Positions 56,230-64,000 of a stretch of 64,000 nucleotides of DNA are shown here, piece after piece. The stretch is taken from assembly GCA_002270565.1 (NCBI GenBank), contig NQMI01000013.1, positions 186,001 to 250,000 on the forward strand. The letters are read 5' to 3'. The position numbers and the translations under genes are program-made. Below the pieces are notes generated by a model that saw nothing but the letters and a program-made list of their open reading frames with translations, was not told the DNA's origin and made no database searches. Source of the DNA: Stenocarpella maydis (taxonomy: Eukaryota; Ascomycota; Sordariomycetes; Diaporthales; Diaporthaceae). Numbering within the stretch: position 1 is the stretch's first letter; each line of letters begins with the position of its first letter.

Positions 56230-58313
56230 ATGTCTCAACAGCATCAGCCCTCATTCCCGCCCCCCTCCACAGGCATCCCCGTTCTACTGCCTGCAGAATC
56301 ATCTGTCTGGGACCGCATATCGAATTGGGTTTCTGAGAACAAGGCTGTTGTCTACACAATCGCTGGAGTCACTGTCGTCGTCGCCGGCGCCACCGTCTAC
56401 TATTACACATCAGACAACTCGGTGCGTCATTCAGCCTTGCTTGCCACTTGCTGCACCTGAAAATCCGCACAGCGCCGCGATCCTTGCGCAGACTGCATTA
56501 CTGACTATTTCTGTCGGCCGACTCTAGAAGCCAAAAGCAGATGCGCAACCAAAACTCAGCAAGAAGGAGAGGAGGAAGCGCAAGGAGGCCGAGAAGAAAG
56601 CAGAGGCCCAGAAGAATGCTGCTGCATCAAGAGAGGCCCCCGCTGCTTCGCAAGCATCCGTTGACAGCGCTGATGAGATCCCGGAAATCACCGAGGCTAC
56701 CGTCCAGGCCATGTCGCTCGATGACCGCAAACACTGGGCTGTCAAGCTGAAAGAGGTCGGCAACCACGCGTATGGGTCCAAGGATTTCAACAACGCAATC
56801 GAACTCTACTCGAAAGCCATTCTCTGCAAGCCCGAGGCCGTCTACTACTCCAACCGTGCAGCTTGCTACAATGCTCTCGCTGACTGGGACAAGGTCGTCG
56901 AGGACACCACTGCTGCCATCACCCTGGATCCCGAGTACGTCAAGGCCATGAACCGCCGGGCCAATGCCTACGACAAGCTCGGCAAGTACTCCGAGTCCCT
57001 GCTCGACTACACGGCCAGCTGCATCATCGATGGTTTCAAGAACGCTTCTAGCGCAGAGGCCGTTGAGAGGCTCCTAAAGAAGTTCGCGGAATCCAAAGCC
57101 AAGGAGATCATGGCAAACAAGCCTAGCAAGCTGCCCAGCCCCACTTTTGTCAGCAACTACCTGCAGAGCTTCCGATCCAAGGACCGGCCCGAGGGCCTCG
57201 AAGACTCGTTCGAGATCCCAGCCGACACCGGCAAGGGGCAGCTGCAACTAGGCCTGCGGGCCATGGAGTCCAAGACAGGCGAGGGCTATGAGGAGGCCGC
57301 GACGGCTTTTGACAAGGCCATCGAGCTGAATGATCTCGGCTCGCTCGAGGCGTTCGCGTACAACATGCGGGGAACGTTCACATGCTTGCGCGGGAAGCAC
57401 GAGCAGGCTCTGGTTGACCTGACCAAGAGTGTCGAGCTGGATCCATCCATGACACAAAGCTACATTAAGCGAGCCAGTATGAGTCTTGAACTTGGTAAGA
57501 TTTTCGTGAAACTCCCCTTAGAATTAACAGACCCCTCTGACATCCGACTATAGGAGATCCTGAAAAGGCCGAGCAAGACTTCGAGCTTGCTATGAAGCAG
57601 AACGCCGACGACCCTGATATCTACTACCACCGAGCGCAGCTGCACTTTATCAAGGGCGAGTTCGCTGAGGCGGCCAAGGACTATCAAAAGTCCATCGACC
57701 TGGACCCTGAGTTCATTTTCTCCCACATCCAGCTCGGAGTGACACAGTACAAGATGGGATCGATTGCTTCTAGCATGGCAACCTTCCGACGATGTATGAA
57801 AAACTTTGACAAGGTGCCGGATGTGTATAATTACTACGGAGAGCTTCTCCTGGACCAGGGCAAGTACCAGGAGGCTATCGAGAAGTTTGAGTCGGCGATC
57901 GAGATGGAGAAACAGGAGAAGCCTACGAGCATGAACGTGCTCCCTCTCATCAACAAGGCGCTTGCGATCTTCCAAGAGAAGCAAGACTTTTCCGAGGCCG
58001 AGAAGCTGTGCCAGAAGGCACTGATCAGTAAGTTACCGTGTTCTGCCCATCGGTCCTAGACACCTGCTGATGCCATCCAGTCGACCCCGAGTGCGATATT
58101 GCTGTTGCTACGATGGCCCAGCTCCTCCTGCAGCAGGGCAAGGTGACGGAGGCACTCAAGTACTTCGAGCGGGCGGCGGACCTTGCGCGCACAGAAGGTG
58201 AGTTGGTGAACGCGCTGTCCTACGCAGAGGCGACCAGGACGCAGATCCAGGTCCAGGAGAAGTACCCAGCCCTGGCCGCGAAATTGCAGGCAGCCGGGCC
58301 CGGCCTCCGATAG
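56230..58313 (+). CDS. TOM70: Mitochondrial import receptor TOM70
   Basis: Predicted 621 residues from four exons: 56230-56421, 56528-57494, 57554-58027, 58081-58313. TOM70 is anchored in the outer mitochondrial membrane and receives carrier preproteins from Hsp70/Hsp90. The single N-terminal span is [19 protein letters not shown] (about 41-59), followed by a highly charged linker ([18 protein letters not shown]). The TPR clamp domain then starts at [19 protein letters not shown] with [20 protein letters not shown], and the core TPRs run on ([40 protein letters not shown]) to the C-terminal LNAL-type helices. Joins restore [12 protein letters not shown] and [13 protein letters not shown]. Length is close to yeast Tom70 (617). 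Confidence 0.96.
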
Positions 58314-60797
58314 AGAGGTGTAGGCCGGGGAAAGGTGTGGCAGTGGGCATTTTGTGGTGCTGCTGCTGCGTCTGTGGTGCGCGCAGGGTTGGGTACTGGT
58401 GGCCTTGAGATTTTCGGTCAAGGTATGGCGTCTGGGCATCGCTTCACGTGCGGTGACCCTGGGCTGTACCGAGCCATTCTGGTTCGTCGGCTGTGAGGGA
58501 AGAGTGCGAGGGGTGCAATCAAAGATGCAGGGAATTTGTTATGATCCACGAAGGCATCGCAACCGAGCGGGTGTCATCACAGCCAAATCGGCCCACGGCT
58601 TGAACTTAGCGTCTCAGGCGAGGCCGGCGCCAACGGACTGTGTCGTTCCCGTGGGGTTGTAGCATCAGGCGACGGCCTCTGGTTGTACTGAATATAGGAG
58701 GAGCAGTAGCAGTAGTAATTATTCCCTCAACTCTTCCATACCTCAGGCCTCGACTGTATAAGTATATTTTACACCCTACAAATACTTTACCACACGACGG
58801 TCGTGACCAGGCAATGGATTGACGCAGCCGGATTTCGCCACCACTCTTACAACAGGAGGGGAGGGTTTTCGGACTTACCTTGGCTCTTCAGGGCTCGCAA
58901 TGACGCAGTTCAAAACGATTGCTGTATATTATGGCACATCCAGGGCAAAGCTTTAAGCGCCCCTTTTGTCCCTTCCTCCTCTTGCAACCAGGTCCTATTT
59001 TATCAATTGATCTTCGTTTGTAACCAAGCCTTCTACAGGACGGACGTATACATATATATACATGAAGTCGTCAAGGAAGAGCCCCCCCTCTACCCTGGGC
59101 ATCCCCGTGAGGAAGCCAAAAGGGGGGGGGGGGGCACAAGCCACGGATTAGGGTTTCCACTCCTTGGTTTCTTAATTATTGGCAAAGCCACAATACTAAT
59201 AAATTAGACGTGGGGGATAAAAAAAAAACCACACAAAGAAAATTGGCATTGGATCGATGGAAACGGACAAAACAAGAGATTGGCTGGATGTTTATTATGC
59301 TCGTATCCCCTTCTACGCCACACACAAACACACCCCAGGGAAGAGAAGGAAAAGCAGCAGCGTTGGGCAGGGGCGAGATTGGAGCCCAACCGTCTCGTCT
59401 TGACAAGGGGAAAAAAGAACAAAAACAGCACAACAACAAACGTGACAAGAGGCTAAATTAAAACTCAATCCGGAAGAAAGGCGGGAGGAAAGAAAAAGCA
59501 CACGTAGATTGATTGACACAGCCGCACACGACCTGTCAATTTTCACAGATGTCGCACAGGATTTGTCCAAATTAGAGGTCCCCTGAGAGACTTTTTTTTT
59601 TTGCCGCTGTGCAACGCGGTGCGGCAGAACAACCTCTGGCTGGCTGTGTGAGAGAATGGCTACTCAGGCCCGCAAGCGCTCGATGCTCAAAACATGGAAC
59701 CAAAGATGCTGAAGACCAGATCTTGTGAGTATCACAGGCACGTAGTAGGCGCTGTTGAGACCCGTGGATGGAATGTTGCGCTGTCCTTGGCTGGCACTGG
59801 CGTGACAAAGCCCCTGAGGCTCGTGTTGTCCATCACATACCACATGAGAATCATATCAGCACATGCTTAACGTTAGCAGGCACGTCACTTATTCACCATG
59901 TCAGGATATACAATGCATCGCAATACAGAATTGAATTTCTGAAATTCGTCCACGCCCGTCCTTATCTTTACACATCCTCCTGCCACGTTTGCTAATAAAC
60001 ACTATCAAGAGTAAAGGGAATTGGGTATCTCCTCCATCTTTGCCACACACATCCCCGTGATGGCCTGGGACATAGGGAAAAAGAAACAAACCAGAAACTA
60101 GAAGAGAACCGTATCCAAACGACCGACCCACCTAGGCGCTCGCGTGGTCGCGAAAGGTGATGTTCATCAAGAAACAGAACAACACGACGTGCGCCTTGCC
60201 GAGTTCCCACTTTTCCAGTCCAAAATCAAAACACACGAACGAGAGACATTATTAACCCAGCGTTCAATCCATTACAAGTTCGCATTCGCGTCGTGTTCCC
60301 CGCCTGATCACATTCTTAGCTAAACATCCGAGAATCCTGTCTTGTCTTTTGTCGCGCCCGAGTCGTGACATTATCCGTGAATAAAACTTTTGTGTGCCCC
60401 CAGGCAGAGAGGGCAGTCGAGGGTGGCGTCGTTGGCCTGTGTCTCTGCTGTTGCCTGCCTGTGTGTTGGCCCTTCCTTCGATGAGGAAAGAAGCCGTATA
60501 TGAAATAACATCCCTGGGTATCATTGTAAAGACCAGAAATATGACCGCCACCCCTGAGACGTGAGTCCCTAGACAGTGTACGCGAGACCAAAATATTTAA
60601 AAGTCCCGTAGAGAAAACCCCCGATGATCTGTGACCATAATCGTACATGATCCCATGTATGGTTGTCTTTTTTTGTTTTCTTTTTTCTGGTTTTCTTTCA
60701 TCTCTTGCGTCGAGCGCGCGAGGTGTGGTCGGTGTGTGCTACACGCGCGACTCGGGTATTTGTCGCGAGGGTGTTGGGGATTGCCGTCGGGGTTGAT
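58314..60797. other. Gene-free region (2.5 kb), convergent 3' ends
   Basis: Lies between the TOM70 stop and the stop of the minus-strand gene at 60798. It contains several homopolymer runs (a G run near 59125, an A run near 59220, a T run near 59593). No protein-like frame or RNA gene was recognised; the right part (about 60.2-60.8 kb) is probably the 3' untranslated region of the next gene. Confidence 0.45.
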
Positions 60798-62036
60798 TTA
60801 CTTGGAGGGTTGCCTGAGCACGTCCTCGCAGTTGGCGTCGAACCGCATGTTCCAGAGGCGGACCTGCTGCATGAAGCGCTCCGACTTCTCCAGCTCGCGT
60901 TCCCGCCCGAACAGCGTCTCGACAAACTCGATGCCCGAGTTCCTGCCCAGCTGCTCCTTCTTCTTGCTCGCCTTCAGCATGGGCTGCTCACAGGTCTTGA
61001 GCAGCTTGCGGAGCTTGTCCGTGATGCGCTCGCCGGACTCGATGAAGTCCTCGACCATCTCCCGGCTCTCGATCGCCCGGATCCTCGGCACGCACTCCTT
61101 GGACCTCTTGATCTTGCCGGCAAGCTGGATGAGCAGCAGCCACATCTCGCCGGCCATCTCGGATATCGGGGTCGAGGGGCCATGCGTGTAAACGGTCCAG
61201 TCGTAGATCCACTTGCCCAGGCTGTTGGCGTCGAACACCGAACCGAGCAGGAGGATCGGCTCCTCGGTCGGGTCCCAGTTCTTGAGCGAGTAGCCAGGAG
61301 GAATGCGGTACTTCTTGGCATCGGAGTCGGTCGCCTTCCTGGGAGCCGGCGGTGGGGGCTTGTGGTGGGTGCTGGCGGGCCGGGCGGTCTGGGGCCGCTG
61401 GGGCATCGAGTAAGAAGCACGCCTGGCGTGTCCAGACGAGTGGCGGGCCGGCTCCTCGTAGTAGGCTGGCATTTCGTACCTGTCATAGTCATTGGCCTGA
61501 CGGCGAGACGCGGCCTGTGCATAGTGGTGGCGATCAGTTGCGTGCCCATCAACATATCCAAAGTAGTAGTGAAGACCCTCTTCATCCCCCCTGCTGTGGC
61601 GCTTCGGCCTCGACCGTGCGGGTATTATATAGGTGACACCGTCGACCTCGACGTATTCGTCCTCGTCGGATTCCCCATGAGAGTCAGAGGCCCGATAGTA
61701 GGAATATGAAGACCGGCGATCGCGCTTGGGGCGCGTCGTCCCAGAAAATGACTGTTTCCGCGATGATCGCGTTCCACTCACATTAGCAGTTGCGGCGTTG
61801 GTCGAGTAGAGCCCATCGCTGTTGTACCGCGGCGAGAATGCTGCCGGGCGCGGACTCGTGTAGTCGTTCATGCCGCTGCTCATGTGTCGGAAGTGCGCTC
61901 GCGTCGCGGGCCGCTGTGGGGTCGATGCGTAGTATGCGGGTCCCCGGGGAGATGGAGTCGGCGAGGGAGTCGCAAACTCGTCCCTGTAGTAGTAACCCGC
62001 GCCGGGGCTGGGGCCGTATGGGGAGTGCGCGTTCAT
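60798..62036 (-). CDS. Conserved fungal protein of unknown function ('vegetative cell wall protein gp1'-like in name only)
   Basis: Single exon, 412 residues. The N-terminal 230 residues are disordered, rich in Ser/Tyr/Arg/Pro (MNAHSPYGPSPGAGYYYRDE; DEDEYVEVDGVTYIIPAR), with a KPPPPAPRK run. The C-terminal 170 residues are well ordered and conserved among filamentous ascomycetes: KYRIPPGYSLKNWDPTEEPI, LLLGSVFDANSLGKWIYDWT, ISEMAGEMWLLLIQLAGKIK, ESREMVEDFIESGERITDKL, GIEFVETLFGRERELEKSER. The all-helical C-terminus is likely a protein-interaction module. It has no signal peptide or membrane span, so the cell-wall name carried by homologues looks misleading. The ATG lies next to a T11 run. Function unknown to me. 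Confidence 0.85.
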   Translation of the reverse strand: MNAHSPYGPSPGAGYYYRDEFATPSPTPSPRGPAYYASTPQRPATRAHFRHMSSGMNDYTSPRPAAFSPRYNSDGLYSTNAATANVSGTRSSRKQSFSGTTRPKRDRRSSYSYYRASDSHGESDEDEYVEVDGVTYIIPARSRPKRHSRGDEEGLHYYFGYVDGHATDRHHYAQAASRRQANDYDRYEMPAYYEEPARHSSGHARRASYSMPQRPQTARPASTHHKPPPPAPRKATDSDAKKYRIPPGYSLKNWDPTEEPILLLGSVFDANSLGKWIYDWTVYTHGPSTPISEMAGEMWLLLIQLAGKIKRSKECVPRIRAIESREMVEDFIESGERITDKLRKLLKTCEQPMLKASKKKEQLGRNSGIEFVETLFGRERELEKSERFMQQVRLWNMRFDANCEDVLRQPSK

Positions 62037-64000
62037 TTTTTTTTTTCCCCCCAGACTCTTGCGATGGCCTCGCTGACACCCGGCTCAGAGAAAACTCACG
62101 GCCCAGTTGACCCCTTTGTTTGGCGATGTGAATGTGCTGTTGGGTGGTTTTATGAGGTGATGTTTGCCGTCTCAATCTCAGAAGTGGCGCCTATGTCGGG
62201 ACGCATGGGAAAGTGAAGCTTGTCACCTTGGTGTATGGTCGGTTGGAAGATGAGAGGAAGACCGTCTTCTGTTCGCGAACATGTCCAAGGCTATTTTGTG
62301 ATTTCAAACCGCTCGCGAGAACGAGTTGGGCATAGGGCATCAAAGCACGTCGGGAACGGCCTCTGATGGTTGATTCTGGAATAGACTGGAACACTCGGCG
62401 AGTCCAGTCAGTTGGGTAGCGTGGTTGATTATGTGATGAATTGTTGGTGAATGCTGTTTTTTCTTATGAATGTTGAAGTTGGCGGAAGCCAATGTGGCAG
62501 AAGGAGGACACACTAGACGGTGTGGTTGGAGATTGGGTACGACGGGGTTATTAAGGAATCAATCCGGCCAAGAGGGTCGGACGGCTGCGCAGGGATCAAC
62601 CCAACCGGCCCCGGTACGACGCTAGCCGGGTTGAAGGGATGAGTGCAAATGAGTTCCGGGCTTGCGTGCCTCGTGGAAACCTGGTGGAGGGGGCGTGTCG
62701 ATAGAGACCAAGTACCAGGGATCCTGACCAGCTTGTTAGTCACCCCTGCGAGAACCAGCCACAATGTTCCACACTGTCGAGAGGCGGTCCTTTTCGCACT
62801 GCCGGGTCCGTGGCTGGCTCACACTCGGTCAGCCGGGGTGTCTGAAGCGTGTGCGATTGTTCACTGCTGAGCCAGTGAGCAGCCCAATCACACACAAGAC
62901 CTGTCCTGTCGCACCTAGTGTACAGCGCTGCGCTACAAGCCTGGGCTCAGCTGCAGTGAAGCCTCCTGGAAATAGAAGGGAAAGGGGGCTGCGCAGTTCT
63001 CGGTTGAGCTGCGGCAGCGCGATATGGCTGAGGACCTGGGTGGTGGTTGACTGTCAGTCAGTCAGCCAGTCAGCCAGTCAGTCAGTCAGTCAGTCTCTGC
63101 CGTGCAAGCCGTCGTCGCTCATACACCAAGCTTTGGTTGTCGCAAGGTGAGTGAGGTGACCCTGGTCCCTGTCCCGGTCCCGGTGCAGAATTTGCAAAGG
63201 TGAGGAATGGGCGCCGGGGTTGGTCCAACGGTCTGGACGGTGTGAACACAGCTTTAATTTGGACCACCAGGCAAGCGAGATTGGATTTGCACAACGTCCG
63301 GGGATGGTCCCCAATACCGCGGCTCCGGATGCGAGGTTCCAAGACCAGGGCTCGGTGAAAATTCTTGCTTGTCGCCACGTCCAAAAGTGTGCAAATCCGA
63401 TGTCAAAAGGCCCCCGTTTCGCCGTGGCTGCTGATGAAGTGAGAGTGATTTCGAGTATAAGGTTTCGTCTCGCCGGGGCAGCGTGGATACGATGCTAGTG
63501 TGGTGTGGTGTAGGACTCGGGAGAGGTGGGTAGTGGGTTCAGATGCGAGGCCCGCATTCAATCCCCCCCTCCGCAGGACCCAAGCGTTCCGGAAGGTCGG
63601 GGGAGGTTCCAGAGCCGGAGACACCCCCTGTCGACGTGGTCTCTCTTGAGCCACGACGGGACGAGGAATACGAGGGCGGCCAGGGTGAGTCGAGTCGGCC
63701 GGTATGTCTCGAGGATAACACGCGTGGACCGCTGAGCCTGGGCGGCCTCGGGGTGCAGTTCCCCAGAGGCCAGTCGAAGCCAAGGACAGAGGGGCAAGTG
63801 CCGCCGCGGGTCGAGATGGAGACAGCAACGAGGAGCCGATGTGCGGCGTTGGTCACGGCTCGTCCTTCGTGTCATAGATGGGCAGAGTAGTAAACCGCTG
63901 CGGTCGCGGCAGTGTCACAGCTGCGGGACGGCGCAGGTCCCGCGCGAGCGCGACACAAAACCACTCCGGACAGGAGGTGAAGTCGTTTGGCAGAGAAGAG
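62037..64000. other. Gene-free region to the window end
   Basis: Begins with the promoter and leader of the minus-strand gene ending at 62036, including a T/C homopolymer junction at about 62036-62052. No protein-like frame was recognised in the remainder. It includes the CAGT array at 63054-63095. A gene whose coding part starts beyond 64000 may have its promoter here. Confidence 0.45.
63054..63095. repeat. CAGT tetranucleotide array (with CAGC variants)
   Basis: About ten tetranucleotide units of CAGT interrupted by two CAGC units. Simple-sequence DNA. Confidence 0.9.

Overview
The window looks like nuclear DNA of a filamentous ascomycete, most likely a Sordariomycete. It is GC-rich. Genes lie on both strands with intergenic gaps of 0.3-3 kb, and many are split by short (about 50-120 nt) GT-AG introns with CTGAC or CTAAC branch sites. 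The proteins (LCCL membrane protein, NBR1 with four ZZ fingers, the 'gp1-like' conserved unknown, fused NAD(P) transhydrogenase) read as filamentous-fungal. I cannot place it below class from the sequence alone. Exon-intron structures were built by hand from splice signals and reading-frame continuity. Multi-exon coding totals were checked to be divisible by three.

Layout. 0-2.2 kb: the 3' end of a putative cyclase, then the 3' half only of calcineurin A, whose 5' half is absent. 3.4-7.2 kb: mitochondrial NAD(P) transhydrogenase (7 exons). 7.9-13.5 kb: a small accessory-looking island with a BAHD-type acyltransferase and a cytochrome P450, separated by 1.8 kb of AT-richer gene-free DNA. 14-23.6 kb: a membrane LCCL protein divergent from the queuine tRNA-ribosyltransferase accessory subunit, then AP-3 delta divergent from EMC2. 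26.8-36 kb: RAD52, the nuclear proteasome tether STS1/Cut8, homoserine kinase and the nucleolar RNA-binding protein NOP13. 36.4-48 kb: the autophagy receptor NBR1, a YvcK/CofD-like protein and a Btz-domain (exon-junction) protein. 51-58.3 kb: a pepsin-family protease without a visible signal peptide, aminodeoxychorismate lyase and TOM70. 60.8-62 kb: a conserved fungal protein of unknown function. The last 2 kb holds no recognised gene.

Most genes are housekeeping and do not form one pathway. The acyltransferase/P450 pair is the only candidate for specialised metabolism. I found no convincing tRNA, rRNA, CRISPR array or intact transposon. The points most worth a second look are the decapitated calcineurin gene, which ends at a T12-A13-G14 homopolymer triad inside an intron (a similar T-A triad recurs at 10.1 kb); an 18-nt microexon encoding the conserved GDVR motif of the CofD-like protein; a (GTGAACA)12 array in the LCCL/QTRT2 divergent promoter; and the signal-less aspartic protease.
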